A DNA stretch of 64,000 bases from the NCBI GenBank assembly GCA_001695595.3, contig MBPM02000049.1:545237-609236 (forward strand), written 5' to 3'. The stretch is from Plasmopara viticola. Its lineage: Eukaryota > Oomycota > Peronosporomycetes > Peronosporales > Peronosporaceae. The position numbers were made by a program, and so were the translations under genes. This document shows positions 9,498-21,542 of the stretch, piece after piece. The notes under the pieces are model-generated. The model had not been told where the DNA came from. It did not search any database and saw nothing but the letters and a program-made list of their open reading frames with translations. Each line of letters opens with the position of its first letter. Position 1 is the first letter of the stretch.

Positions 9498-9579
9498 GGT
9501 ATCTTGCCCGAGTGGTCTAAGGGGCGGACTTTTTGCGCAAACATGCCAGTCTGCGTGGGTTCAAACCCCACAGATACCA
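9498..9579 (+). pseudogene. tRNA-Leu pseudogene, A-type, anticodon arm replaced, copy 6
   Basis: 82 nt. The anticodon arm reads GGACTTTTTGCGCAAACATG, so anticodon and stem are gone and a T5 run would stop Pol III inside the gene. Acceptor and T arm are perfect. Its spacer is also shortened (next copy after 330 bp). Confidence 0.9.
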
Positions 9580-9827
9580 CGGTTTATTTTCGCAAAACAA
9601 AGAAAGCAATGGTCGTTGCTGCTATATGTTGTTTGTAATTTATACTCGGATCGCACTTTGTGGTAAAATAATTTGGACTTTAAGCGCATATAGTTGTGAA
9701 CAAGTGATGCGGGCTTTCAATTGCTGAGCTGGCAACTAGCTACGGCATATTGTAGTGCATAAACTGAAATACAATGTCGCTATATAAAAGTCGCGTTTTA
9801 AAGCTTGAGTGATCTTGACGTAAATAA

Positions 9828-9913
9828 GGTATCTTGCCCGAGTGGTCTAAGGGGGCGGACTTAAGATCCGCTAGACATGCCAGTGTGCGTGAGTTCAAAC
9901 CCCGCAATTACCA
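9828..9913 (+). tRNA. tRNA-Leu(UAA)-like, B-type, copy 7
   Basis: B consensus body. Confidence 0.8.
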
Positions 9914-10249
9914 CATCGTACTTATCATCGTTCAAGTATTCGCAGCACACGATTTTTTGTCGCAAAACAAAAAGCTATTGTCGTTGCTGCTATATGCTTT
10001 TGTAATTTGTGCTCGTATCGCACTTTGATGTAATATATATTGAGTTCGCCGAAACAGGTCCCATAGAATAACTAAGTTGCCAGCACGGTCAAAAGAAAGG
10101 CTTCTTAAAGCATATTGTTGTGAATTAGTGGTGCGGGCTTTCAATTGCTGAGCTGGCAACCACTTACGGCATATTGTAGTGCATAAAATATAATACAATG
10201 TCGATATATAATAGTGCGTTTTTAAAGCTTGAGTGATATACGTAAGCGA

Positions 10250-10335
10250 GGTATCTTGCCCGAGTGGTCTTAGGGGGCGGACTTAAGATCCGCTAGACAT
10301 GCCAGTCTGCGTGGGTTCAAACCCCACAGATACCA
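10250..10335 (+). tRNA. tRNA-Leu(UAA), A-type, copy 8
   Basis: D loop GGTCTTAG; stems intact. Confidence 0.96.
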
Positions 10336-10640
10336 CGGTTTATTTTCGCAAAACAAAGAAAGCAATGGTCGTTGCTGCTATATGTTGTTTGTAATTTATA
10401 CTCGGATCGCACTTTGTGGTAAAATAATTTGGACTTTCCGAAGCAGGTCCCATATATTAACTAGTTTTCGCCACGATCAAAAGGAAGCCTTCTCAAGCAT
10501 ATAGTTGTGAACAAGTGATGCGGGGCTTTCAATTGCTGAGCTGGCAACTAGCTACGGCATATTGTAGTGCATAAACTGAAATACAATGTCGCTATATAAA
10601 AGTCGCGGTTTTAAAGCTTGAGTGATATTGACGTAAGCGA

Positions 10641-10726
10641 GGTATCTTGCCCGAGTGGTCTTAAGGGGCGGACTTAAGATCCGCTAGACATGCCAGTCTG
10701 CGTGGGTTCAAACCCCATAGATACCA
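10641..10726 (+). tRNA. tRNA-Leu(UAA), A-type, copy 9
   Basis: Follows an A spacer and has the third leader type (GATATTGACGTAAGCGA). The D arm GGTCTTAAGGGG loses one D-stem pair; the T stem closes with G-T (CCCATAG). Confidence 0.88.
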
Positions 10727-11031
10727 CAGTTTATTTTCGCAAAACAAAGAAAGCAATGGTCGTTGCTGCTATATGTTGTTTGTAATTTATACTCGGATCG
10801 CACTTTGTGGTAAAATAATTTGGACTTTCCGAAGCAGGTCCCATATATCAACTAATTTTCGCCACGATCAAAAGGAAGCCTTCTCAAGCATATAGTTGTG
10901 AACAAGTGATGCGGGGCTTTCAATTGCTGAGCTGGCAACTAGCTACGGCATATTGTAGTGCATATAGTGAAATACAATGTCGCTATATAAAAGTCGCGTT
11001 TTTAAAGCTTGAGTGATATTGACGTAAATAA

Positions 11032-11116
11032 GGTATCTTGCCCGAGTGGTCTAAGGGGCGGACTTAAGATCCGCTAGACATGCCAGTGTGCGTGAGTTCA
11101 AACCCCACAGATACCA
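11032..11116 (+). tRNA. tRNA-Leu(UAA), B/A chimera, copy 10
   Basis: 85 nt. The leader, variable arm (GTGT) and T-stem 5' strand (GTGAG) are B, while the 3' end (CCCCACAGATACC) and following spacer are A. The switch lies in the shared TTCAAACCCC. The acceptor is fully paired again; the T stem keeps one A-C mismatch. Confidence 0.85.
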
Positions 11117-11419
11117 CGGTTTATTTTCGCAAAACAAAGAAAGCAATGGTCGTTGCTGCTATATGTTGTTTGTAATTTATACTCGGATCGCACTTTGTGG
11201 TAAAATAATTTGACTTTCCGAAGCAGGTCCCATATATAACTAATTTTCGCCACGATCAAAAGGAAGCCTTCTCAAGCATATAGTTGTGAACAAGTGATGC
11301 GGGGCTTTCAATTGCTGAGCTGGCAACTAGCTACGGCATATTGTAGTGCATAAACTGAAATACAATGTCGCTATATAAAAGTCGCGTTTTTAAAGCTTGA
11401 GTGATCTTGACGTAAATAA

Positions 11420-11504
11420 GGTATCTTGCCCGATTGGCTTAGGGGGCGGACTTAAGATCCGCTAGACATGCCAGTGTGCGTGAGTTCAAACCCCGCAATT
11501 ACCA
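11420..11504 (+). tRNA. tRNA-Leu(UAA)-like, B-type, D arm altered, copy 11
   Basis: 85 nt. The D arm reads CGATTGGCTTAG, changing the A box. Confidence 0.7.
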
Positions 11505-11841
11505 CATCGTACTTATCATCGTTCAAGTATTCGCAGCACACGATTTTTTGTCGCAAAACAAAAAGCTATTGTCGTTGCTGCTATATGCTTTTGGTAATTT
11601 GTGCTCGTATCGCACTTTGATGTGATATATATTGAGTTCGCCGAAGCAGGTCCCATAGAATAACTAAGTTGCCAGCACGGTCAAAAGAAAGGCTTCTTAA
11701 AGCATATTGTTGTGAATTAGTGGTGCGGGCTTTCAATTGCTGAGCTGGCAACCACTACGGCATATTGTAGTGCATAAAATATAATACAATGTCGCTATAT
11801 AAAGTGCGTTTTTAAAGCTTGAGTGATATAGACGTAAGCGA

Positions 11842-11926
11842 GGTATCTTGCCCGAGTGGTCTAAGGGGGCGGACTTAAGATCCGCTAGACATGCCAGTCT
11901 GCGTGGTTCAAACCCCACAGATACCA
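11842..11926 (+). tRNA. tRNA-Leu(UAA), A-type, T stem short, copy 12
   Basis: 85 nt. One G is missing from the T-stem 5' strand (GCGTGGTTC), leaving a four-pair stem. Confidence 0.85.
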
Positions 11927-12229
11927 CGGTTTATTTTCGCAAAACAAAGAAAGCAATGGTCGTTGCTGCTATATGTTGTTTGTAATTTATACTCGGATCG
12001 CACTTTGTGGTAAAATAATTTGGACTTTCCGAAGCAGGTCCCATATATTAACTAGTTTTCGCCACGATCAAAAGGAAGCCTTCTCAAGCATATAGTTGTG
12101 AACAAGTGATGCGGGCTTTCAATTGCTGAGCTGGCAACTAGCTACGGCATATTGTAGTGCATAAACTGAAATACAATGTCGCTATATAAAGTCGCGGTTT
12201 TAAAGCTTGAGTGATATTGACGTAAGCGA

Positions 12230-12315
12230 GGTATCTTGCCCGAGTGGTCTTAAGGGGCGGACTTAAGATCCGCTAGACATGCCAGTCTGCGTGGGTTCAA
12301 ACCCCACAGATACCA
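12230..12315 (+). tRNA. tRNA-Leu(UAA), A-type, copy 13
   Basis: D arm GGTCTTAAGGGG as in copy 9; 3' half is A consensus. Follows an A spacer. Confidence 0.9.
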
Positions 12316-12620
12316 CGGTTTATTTTCGCAAAACAAAGAAAGCAATGGTCGTTGCTGCTATATGTTGTTTGTAATTTATACTCGGATCGCACTTTGTGGT
12401 AAAATAATTTGGACTTTCCGAAGCAGGTCCCATATATCAACTAATTTTCGCCACGATCAAAAGGAAGCCTTCTCAAGCATATAGTTGTGAACAAGTGATG
12501 CGGGGCTTTCAATTGCTGAGCTGGCAACTAGCTACGGCATATTGTAGTACATAAACTGAAATACAATGTCGCTATATAGAAGTCGCGTTTTTAAAGCTTG
12601 AGTGATCTTGACGTTAATAA

Positions 12621-12705
12621 GGTATCTTGCCCGAGTGGTGTAAGGGGCGGACTTAAGATCCGCTAGACATGCCAGTGTGCGTGAGTTCAAACCCCGCAAT
12701 TACCA
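12621..12705 (+). tRNA. tRNA-Leu(UAA)-like, B-type, copy 14
   Basis: 85 nt, D loop GGTGTAAG. Upstream box is TATATAGAAG. Confidence 0.77.
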
Positions 12706-13045
12706 CATCGTACTTATCATCGTTCAAGTATTCGCAGCACACGATTTTTTGTCGCAAAACAAAAAGCTATTGTCGTTGCTGCTATATGCTTTTGGTAATT
12801 TGTGCTCGTATCGCACTTTGATGTAATATATATTGAGTTCGCCGAAACAGGTCCCATAGAATAACTAAGTTGCCAGCACGGTCAAAAGAAAGGCTTCTTA
12901 AAGCATATTGTTGTGAATTAGTGGTGCGGGCTTTCAATTGCTGAGCTGACAACCAGTTACGGCATATTGTAGTGCATAAAATATAATACAATGTCGCTAT
13001 ATAATAGGTGCGATTTTGAATCTTGAGTGATATAGACGTAAGCGA

Positions 13046-13130
13046 GGTATCTTGCCCGAGTGGTCAAGGGGGCGGACTTAAGATCCGCTAGACATGCCAG
13101 TCTGCGTGGGTTCAAACCCCACAGATACCA
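13046..13130 (+). tRNA. tRNA-Leu(UAA), A-type, copy 15
   Basis: 85 nt, D loop one base shorter (GGTCAAG); stems intact. Confidence 0.95.
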
Positions 13131-13433
13131 CGGTTTATTTTCGCAAAACAAAGAAAGCAATGGTCGTTGCTGCTATATGTTGTTTGTAATTTATACTCGG
13201 ATCGCACTTTGTGGTAAAATAATTTGGACTTTCCGAAGCAGGTCCCATATATAACTAATTTTCGCCACGATCAAAAGGAAGCCTTCTCAAGCATATAGTT
13301 GTGAACAAGTGATGCGGGGCTTTCAATTGCTGAGCTGGCAACTAGCTACGGCATATTGTAGTGCATAAACTGAAATACAATGTCGCTATATAAAAGTCGC
13401 GTTTTAAAGCTTGAGTGATCTTGACGTAAATAA

Positions 13434-13519
13434 GGTATCTTGCCCGAGTGGTCTAAGGGGGCGGACTTAAGATCCGCTAGACATGCCAGTGTGCGTGAGT
13501 TCAAACCCCGCAATTACCA
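13434..13519 (+). tRNA. tRNA-Leu(UAA)-like, B-type, copy 16
   Basis: B consensus body. Confidence 0.8.
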
Positions 13520-13860
13520 CATCGTACTTATCATCGTTCAAGTATTCGCAGCACACGATTTTTTGTCGCAAAACAAAAAGCTATTGTCGTTGCTGCTATA
13601 TGCTTTTGGTAATTTGTGCTCGTATCGCACTTTGATGTAATATATATTGAGTTCGCCGAAGCAGGTCCCATAGAATAACTAAGTTGCCAGCACGGTCAAA
13701 AGAAAGGCTTCTTAAAGCATATTGTTGTGAATTAGTGGTGCGGGCTTTCAATTGCTGAGCTGACAACCAGTTACGGCATATTGTAGTGCATAAAATATAA
13801 TACAATGTCGATATATAATAGGTGCGTTTTTTGAAGCTTGAGAGATATAGACGTAAGCGA

Positions 13861-13946
13861 GGTATCTTGCCCGAGTGGTCTAAGGGGGCGGACTTAAGAT
13901 CCGCTAGACATGCCAGTCTGCGTGGGTTCAAACCCCACAGATACCA
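13861..13946 (+). tRNA. tRNA-Leu(UAA), A-type, copy 17
   Basis: Consensus body. Leader is the GAGAGATATAGAC variant. Confidence 0.97.
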
Positions 13947-14249
13947 CGGTTTATTTTCGCAAAACAAAGAAAGCAATGGTCGTTGCTGCTATATGTTGTT
14001 TGTAATTTATACTCGGATCGCACTTTGTGGTAAAATAATTTGGACTTTCCGAAGCAGGTCCCATATATAACTAATTTTCGCCACGATCAAAAGGAAGCCT
14101 TCTCAAGCATATAGTTGTGAACAAGTGATGCGGGGCTTTCAATTGCTGAGCTGGCAACTAGCTACGGCATATTGTAGTGCATAAACTGAAATACAATGTC
14201 GCTATATAAAAGTCGCGTTTTAAAGCTTGAGTGATCTTGACGTAAATAA

Positions 14250-14335
14250 GGTATCTTGCCCGAGTGGTCTAAGGGGGCGGACTTAAGATCCGCTAGACAT
14301 GCCAGTCTGCGTGGGTTCAAACCCCATAGATACCA
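14250..14335 (+). tRNA. tRNA-Leu(UAA), A body in B context, copy 18
   Basis: A body with CCCATAG, but the leader is B (CTTGACGTAAATAA). The trailer starts A-like and switches to B spacer at GCAAAACAAAAAAGC. A recombinant locus. Confidence 0.95.
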
Positions 14336-14630
14336 CAGTTTATTTTCGCAAAACAAAAAAGCTATTGTCGTTGCTGCTATATGTTTTGGTAATTTGTGCT
14401 CGTATCGCACTTTGATGTAAATAATTTGAGTTCGCCGAAGCAGGTCCCATATATAACTAAGTTTGCCACGGTCAAAAGAAAGGCTTCTTAAAGCATATGT
14501 TGTGAATTAGTGGTGCGGGCTTTCAATTGCTGAGCTGACAACCAGTTACGGCATATTGTAGTGCATAAAATATAATACAATGTCGCTATATAAAAGTCGC
14601 GTTTTTAAAGCTTGAGTGATATGACGTAAA

Positions 14631-14716
14631 GGTATCTTGCCCGAGTGGTCTAAGGGGGCGGACTTAAGATCCGCTAGACATGCCAGTCTGCGTGGGTTCA
14701 AACCCCACAGATACCA
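14631..14716 (+). tRNA. tRNA-Leu(UAA), A-type, copy 19
   Basis: Consensus body with a shortened leader (GATATGACGTAAA). Third A body in a row. Confidence 0.96.
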
Positions 14717-15021
14717 CGGTTTATTTTCGCAAAACAAAGAAAGCAATGGTCGTTGCTGCTATATGTTGTTTGTAATTTATACTCGGATCGCACTTTGTGG
14801 TAAAATAATTTGGACTTTCCGAAGCAGGTCCCATATATCAACTAATTTTCGCCACGATCAAAAGGAAGCCTTCTCAAGCATATAGTTGTGAACAAGTGAT
14901 GCGGGGCTTTCAATTGCTGAGCTGGCAACTAGCTACGGCATATTGTAGTACATAAACTGAAATACAATGTCGCTATATAAAAGTCGCGTTTTTAAAGCTT
15001 GAGTGATCTTGACGTAAATAA

Positions 15022-15107
15022 GGTATCTTGCCCGAGTGGTCTAAGGGGGCGGACTTAAGATCCGCTAGACATGCCAGTGTGCGTGAGTTCAAACCCCGCA
15101 ATTACCA
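15022..15107 (+). tRNA. tRNA-Leu(UAA)-like, B-type, copy 20
   Basis: B consensus body. Confidence 0.8.
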
Positions 15108-15447
15108 CATCGTACTTATCATCGTTCAAGTATTCGCAGCACACGATTTTTTGTCGCAAAACAAAAAGCTATTGTCGTTGCTGCTATATGCTTTTGGTAA
15201 TTTGTGCTCGTATCGCACTTTGATGTAATATATATTGAGTTCGCCGAAGCAGGTCCCATAGAATAACTAAGTTGCCAGCACGGTCAAAAGAAAGGCTTCT
15301 TAAAGCATATTGTTGTGAATTAGTGGTGCGGGCTTTCAATTGCTGAGCTGACAACCAGTTACGGCATATTGTAGTGCATAAAATATAATACAATGTCGCT
15401 ATATAATAGGAGCGATTTTGAAGCTTGAGTGATGTAGACGTAAGCGA

Positions 15448-15533
15448 GGTATCTTGCCCGAGTGGTCTAAGGGGGCGGACTTAAGATCCGCTAGACATGC
15501 CAGTCTGCGTGGGTTCAAACCCCACAGATACCA
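15448..15533 (+). tRNA. tRNA-Leu(UAA), A-type, copy 21
   Basis: Consensus body; leader GATGTAGACGTAAGCGA. Confidence 0.97.
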
Positions 15534-15837
15534 CGGTTTATTTTCGCAAAACAAAGAAAGCAATGGTCGTTGCTGCTATATGTTGTTTGTAATTTATACT
15601 CGGATCGCACTTTGTGGTAAAATAATTTGGACTTTCCGAAGCAGGTCCCATATATCAACTAATTTTCGCCACGATCAAAAGGAAGCCTTCTCAAGCATAT
15701 AGTTGTGAACAAGTGATGCGGGGCTTTCAATTGCTGAGCTGGCAACTAGCTACGGCATATTGTAGTGCATAAACTGAAATACAATGTCGCTATATAAAGT
15801 CGCGTTTTTAAAGCTTGGGTGATATTGATGTAAATAA

Positions 15838-15923
15838 GGTATCTTGCCCGAGTGGTCTAAGAGGGCGGACTTAAGATCCGCTAGACATGCCAGTGTGCGT
15901 GAGTTCAAACCCCGCAATTACCA
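15838..15923 (+). tRNA. tRNA-Leu(UAA)-like, B-type, copy 22
   Basis: Extra D-stem mismatch (AAGAGGGCGG). Confidence 0.77.
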
Positions 15924-16239
15924 CATCGTACTTATCATCGTTCAAGTATTCGCAGCACACGATTTTTTGTCGCAAAACAAAAAGCTATTGTCGTTGCTGC
16001 TATATGCTTTTGGTAATTTGTGCTCGTATCGCACTTTGATAATATATATTGAGTTCGCCGAAGCAGCTCCAGCACGGTCAAAAGAAAGGCTTCTTAAAGC
16101 ATATTGTTGTGAATTAGTGGTGCGGGCTTTCAATTGCTGAGCTGACAACCAGTTACGGCATATTGTAGTGCATAAAATAAATACAATGTCGCTATATAAA
16201 AGTCGCGTTTTAAAGCTTGAGTGATATAGACGTAAGCGA

Positions 16240-16325
16240 GGTATCTTGCCCGAGTGGTCTAAGGGGGCGGACTTAAGATCCGCTAGACATGCCAGTCTGC
16301 GTGGGTTCAAACCCCACAGATACCA
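16240..16325 (+). tRNA. tRNA-Leu(UAA), A-type, copy 23
   Basis: Consensus body. Confidence 0.97.
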
Positions 16326-16628
16326 CGGTTTATTTTCGCAAAACAAAGAAAGCAATGGTCGTTGCTGCTATATGTTGTTTGTAATTTATACTCGGATCGC
16401 ACTTTGTGGTAAAATAATTTGGACTTTCCGAAGCAGGTCCCATATATCAACTAATTTTCGCCACGATCAAAAGGAAGCCTTCTCAAGCATATAGTTGTGA
16501 ACAAGTGATGCGGGGCTTTCAATTGCTGAGCTGGCAACTAGCTACGGCATATTGTAGTGCATAAACTGAAATACAATGTCGCTATATAAAGTCGCGTTTT
16601 AAAGCTTGAGTGATCTTGACGTAAATAA

Positions 16629-16714
16629 GGTATCTTGCCCGAGTGGTCTAAGGGGGCGGACTTAAGATCCGCTAGACATGCCAGTGTGCGTGAGTTCAAA
16701 CCCCGCAATTACCA
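16629..16714 (+). tRNA. tRNA-Leu(UAA)-like, B-type, copy 24
   Basis: B consensus body. Confidence 0.8.
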
Positions 16715-17054
16715 CATCGTACTTATCATCGTTCAAGTATTCGCAGCACACGATTTTTTGTCGCAAAACAAAAAGCTATTGTTGTTGCTGCTATATGCTT
16801 TTGGTAATTTGTGCTCGTATCGCACTTTGATGTGATATATATTGAGTTCGCCGAAGCAGCTCCCATAGAATAACTAAGTTGCCAGCACGGTCAAAAGAAA
16901 GGCTTCTTAAAGCATATTGTTGTGAATTAGTGGTGCGGGCTTTCAATTGCTGAGCTGACAACCAGTTACGGCATATTGTAGTGCATAAAATATAATACAA
17001 TGTCGCTATATAATAGGTGCGATTTTAAAGCTTGAGTGATATAGACGTAAGCGA

Positions 17055-17140
17055 GGTATCTTGCCCGAGTGGTCCAAGGGGGCGGACTTAAGATCCGCTA
17101 GACATGCCAGTCTGCGTGGGTTCAAACCCCACAGATACCA
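17055..17140 (+). tRNA. tRNA-Leu(UAA), A-type, copy 25
   Basis: D loop GGTCCAAG; stems intact. Confidence 0.97.
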
Positions 17141-17445
17141 CGGTTTATTTTCGCAAAACAAAGAAAGCAATGGTCGTTGCTGCTATATGTTGTTTGTAAT
17201 TTATACTCGGATCGCACTTTGTGGTAAAATAATTTGGACTTTCCGAAGCAGGTCCCATATATCAACTAATTTTCGCCACGATCAAAAGGAAGCCTTCTCA
17301 AGCATATAGTTGTGAACAAGTGATGCGGGGCTTTCAATTGCTGAGCTGGCAACTAGCTACGGCATATTGTAGTGCATATAGTGAAATACAATGTCGCTAT
17401 ATAAAAGTCGCGTTTTTAAAGCTTGGGTGATATTGATGTAAATAA

Positions 17446-17531
17446 GGTATCTTGCCCGAGTGGTCTAAGAGGGCGGACTTAAGATCCGCTAGACATGCCA
17501 GTGTGCGTGAGTTCAAACCCCGCAATTACCA
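17446..17531 (+). tRNA. tRNA-Leu(UAA)-like, B-type, copy 26
   Basis: D-stem mismatch AAGAGGGCGG, as copy 22; the two loci also share the leader GATATTGATGTAAATAA. Confidence 0.77.
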
Positions 17532-17849
17532 CATCGTACTTATCATCGTTCAAGTATTCGCAGCACACGATTTTTTGTCGCAAACAAAAAGCTATTGTCG
17601 TTGCTGCTATATGCTTTTGGTAATTTGTGCTCGTACTGCACTTTGATAAGATATATATTGAGTTCGCCGAAGCAGCTCCCCACGGTCAAAAGAAAGGCTT
17701 CTTAAAGCATATTGTTGTGAATTAGTGGTGCGGGCTTTCAATTGCTGAGCTGACAACCAGTTACGGCATATTGTAGTGCATAAAATACAATACAATGTCG
17801 CTATATAAAAGTCGCGTTTTTAAAGCTTGAGTGATATAGACGTAAGCGA

Positions 17850-17935
17850 GGTATCTTGCCCGAGTGGTCTAAGGGGGCGGACTTAAGATCCGCTAGACAT
17901 GCCAGTCTGCGTGGGTTCAAACCCCACAGATACCA
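17850..17935 (+). tRNA. tRNA-Leu(UAA), A-type, copy 27
   Basis: Consensus body. Confidence 0.97.
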
Positions 17936-18238
17936 CGGTTTATTTTCGCAAAACAAAGAAAGCAATGGTCGTTGCTGCTATATGTTGTTTGTAATTTATA
18001 CTCGGATCGCACTTTGTGGTAAAATAATTTGGACTTTCCGAAGCAGGTCCCATATATCAACTAATTTTCGCCACGATCAAAAGGAAGCCTTCTCAAGCAT
18101 ATAGTCGTGAACAAGTGATGCGGGGCTTTCAATTGCTGAGCTGGCAACTAGCTACGGCATATTGTAGTGCATAAACTGAAATACAATGTCGCTATATAAA
18201 GTCGCGTTTTAAAGCTTGAGTGATCTTGACGTAAATAA

Positions 18239-18324
18239 GGTATCTTGCCCGAGTGGTCTAAGGGGGCGGACTTAAGATCCGCTAGACATGCCAGTGTGCG
18301 TGAGTTCAAACCCCGCAATTACCA
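18239..18324 (+). tRNA. tRNA-Leu(UAA)-like, B-type, copy 28
   Basis: B consensus body. Confidence 0.8.
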
Positions 18325-18664
18325 CATCGTACTTATCATCGTTCAAGTATTCGCAGCACACGATTTTTTGTCGCAAAACAAAAAGCTATTGTCGTTGCTG
18401 CTATATGCTTTTGGTAATTTGTGCTCGTATCGCACTTTGATGTGATATATATTGAGTTCGCCGAAGCAGGTCCCATAGAATAACTAAGTTGCCAGCACGG
18501 TCAAAAGAAAGGCTTCTTAAAGCATATTGTTGTGAATTAGTGGTGCGGGCTTTCAATTGCTGAGCTGACAACCAGTTACGGCATATTGTAGTGCATAAAA
18601 TATAATACAATGTCGCTATATAATAGGTGCGATTTTAAAGCTTGAGTGATATAGACGTAAGCGA

Positions 18665-18749
18665 GGTATCTTGCCCGAGTGGTCAAGGGGGCGGACTTAA
18701 GATCCGCTAGACATGCCAGTCTGCGTGGGTTCAAACCCCACAGATACCA
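18665..18749 (+). tRNA. tRNA-Leu(UAA), A-type, copy 29
   Basis: 85 nt, D loop GGTCAAG. Followed by another A. Confidence 0.95.
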
Positions 18750-19052
18750 CGGTTTATTTTCGCAAAACAAAGAAAGCAATGGTCGTTGCTGCTATATGTT
18801 GTTTGTAATTTATACTCGGATCGCACTTTGTGGTAAAATAATTTGGACTTTCCGAAGCAGGTCCCATATATCAACTAATTTTCGCCACGATCAAAAGGAA
18901 GCCTTCTCAAGCATATAGTTGTGAACAAGTGATGCGGGGCTTTCAATTGCTGAGCTGGCAACTAGCTACGGCATATTGTAGTGCATAAACTGAAATACAA
19001 TGTCGCTATATAAAGTCGCGTTTTAAAGCTTGAGTGATATTGACGTAAGCGA

Positions 19053-19137
19053 GGTATCTTGCCCGAGTGGTCTTAGGGGGCGGACTTAAGATCCGCTAGA
19101 CATGCCAGTCTGCGTGGTTCAAACCCCATAGATACCA
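19053..19137 (+). tRNA. tRNA-Leu(UAA), A-type, T stem short, copy 30
   Basis: 85 nt. One G is missing in the T stem, as in copy 12, plus CCCATAG and D loop GGTCTTAG. Confidence 0.85.
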
Positions 19138-19440
19138 CGGTTTATTTTCGCAAAACAAAGAAAGCAATGGTCGTTGCTGCTATATGTTGTTTGTAATTTA
19201 TACTCGGATCGCACTTTGTGTAAAATAATTTGGACTTTCCGAAGCAGGTCCCATATATCAACTAATTTTCGCCACGATCAAAAGGAAGCCTTCTCAAGCA
19301 TATAGTTGTGAACAAGTGATGCGGGCTTTCAATTGCTGAGCTGGCAACTAGCTACGGCATATTGTAGTGCATAAACTGAAATACAATGTCGCTATATAAA
19401 AGTCGCGTTTTTAAAGCTTGAGTGATCTTGACGTAAATAA

Positions 19441-19526
19441 GGTATCTTGCCCGAGTGGTCTAAGGGGGCGGACTTAAGATCCGCTAGACATGCCAGTGTG
19501 CGTGAGTTCAAACCCCGCAATTACCA
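19441..19526 (+). tRNA. tRNA-Leu(UAA)-like, B-type, copy 31
   Basis: B consensus body. Confidence 0.8.
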
Positions 19527-19863
19527 CATCGTACTTATCATCGTTCAAGTATTCGCAGCACACGATTTTTTGTCGCAAAACAAAAAGCTATTGTCGTTGC
19601 TGCTATATGCTTTTGGTAATTTGTGCTCGTATCGCACTTTGATGTAATATATATTGAGTTCGCCGAAACAGGTCCCATAGAATAACTAAGTTGCCAGCAC
19701 GGTCAAAAGAAAGGCTTCTTAAAGCATATTGTTGTGAATTAGTGGTGCGGGCTTTCAATTGCTGAGCTGACAACCAGTTACGGCATATTGTAGTGCATAA
19801 AATATAATACAATGTCGCTATATAATAGGAGCGATTTTTTATGAGTGATGTAGACGTAAGCGA

Positions 19864-19949
19864 GGTATCTTGCCCGAGTGGTCTAAGGGGGCGGACTTAA
19901 GATCCGCTAGACATGCCAGTCTGCGTGGGTTCAAACCCCACAGATACCA
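19864..19949 (+). tRNA. tRNA-Leu(UAA), A-type, copy 32
   Basis: Consensus body; leader altered (GATTTTTTATGAGTGATG). Confidence 0.97.
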
Positions 19950-20253
19950 CGGTTTATTTTCGCAAAACAAAGAAAGCAATGGTCGTTGCTGCTATATGTT
20001 GTTTGTAATTTATACTCGGATCGCACTTTGTGGTAAAATAATTTGGACTTTCCGAAGCAGGTCCCATATATCAACTAATTTTCGCCACGATCAAAAGGAA
20101 GCCTTCTCAAGCATATAGTCGTGAACAAGTGATGCGGGGCTTTCAATTGCTGAGCTGGCAACTAGCTACGGCATATTGTAGTGCATAAACTGAAATACAA
20201 TGTCGCTATATAAAAGTCGCGTTTTAAAGCTTGAGTGATCTTGACGTAAATAA

Positions 20254-20339
20254 GGTATCTTGCCCGAGTGGTCTAAGGGGGCGGACTTAAGATCCGCTAG
20301 ACATGCCAGTGTGCGTGAGTTCAAACCCCGCAATTACCA
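20254..20339 (+). tRNA. tRNA-Leu(UAA)-like, B-type, copy 33
   Basis: B consensus body. Confidence 0.8.
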
Positions 20340-20679
20340 CATCGTACTTATCATCGTTCAAGTATTCGCAGCACACGATTTTTTGTCGCAAAACAAAAAG
20401 CTATTGTCGTTGCTGCTATATGCTTTTGGTAATTTGTGCTCGTATCGCACTTTGATGTGATATATATTGAGTTCGCCGAAGCAGCTCCCATAGAATAACT
20501 AAGTTGCCAGCACGGTCAAAAGAAAGGCTTCTTAAAGCATATTGTTGTGAATTAGTGGTGCGGGCTTTCAATTGCTGAGCTGACAACCAGTTACGGCATA
20601 TTGTAGTGCATAAAATATAATACAATGTCGCTATATAATAGGTGCGATTTTAAAGCTTGAGTGATATAGACGCAAGCGA

Positions 20680-20765
20680 GGTATCTTGCCCGAGTGGTCC
20701 AAGGGGGCGGACTTAAGATCCGCTAGACATGCCAGTCTGCGTGGGTTCAAACCCCACAGATACCA
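20680..20765 (+). tRNA. tRNA-Leu(UAA), A-type, copy 34
   Basis: D loop GGTCCAAG. Followed by another A. Confidence 0.97.
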
Positions 20766-21065
20766 CGGTTTATTTTCGCAAAACAAAGAAAGCAATGGTC
20801 GTTGCTGCTATATGTTGTTTGTAATTTATACTCGGATCGCACTTTGTGGTAAAATAATTTGGACTTTCCGAAGCAGGTCCCATATATAACTAATTTCGCC
20901 ACGATCAAAAGGAAGCCTTCTCAAGCATATAGTTGTGAACAAGTGATGCGGGCTTTCAATTGCTGAGCTGGCAACTAGCTACGGCATATTGTAGTGCATA
21001 TATGAAATACAATGTCGCTATATAAAAGTCGCGTTTTAAAGCTTGAGTGATATTGACGTAAGCGA

Positions 21066-21151
21066 GGTATCTTGCCCGAGTGGTCTAAGGGGGCGGACTT
21101 AAGATCCGCTAGACATGCCAGTCTGCGTGGGTTCAAACCCCATAGATACCA
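21066..21151 (+). tRNA. tRNA-Leu(UAA), A-type, copy 35
   Basis: CCCATAG 3' end; third leader type after an A spacer. Confidence 0.95.
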
Positions 21152-21456
21152 CGGTTTATTTTCGCAAAACAAAGAAAGCAATGGTCGTTGCTGCTATATG
21201 TTGTTTGTAATTTATACTCGGATCGCACTTTGTGGTAAAATAATTTGGACTTTCCGAAGCAGGTCCCATATATCAACTAATTTTCGCCACGATCAAAAGG
21301 AAGCCTTCTCAAGCATATAGTTGTGAACAAGTGATGCGGGGCTTTCAATTGCTGAGCTGGCAACTAGCTACGGCATATTGTAGTACATAAACTGAAATAC
21401 AATGTCGCTATATAAAAGTCGCGTTTTTAAAGCTTGAGTGATCTTGACGTAAATAA

Positions 21457-21542
21457 GGTATCTTGCCCGAGTGGTCTAAGGGGGCGGACTTAAGATCCGC
21501 TAGACATGCCAGTGTGCGTGAGTTCAAACCCCGCAATTACCA
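21457..21542 (+). tRNA. tRNA-Leu(UAA)-like, B-type, copy 36
   Basis: B consensus body. Confidence 0.8.
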
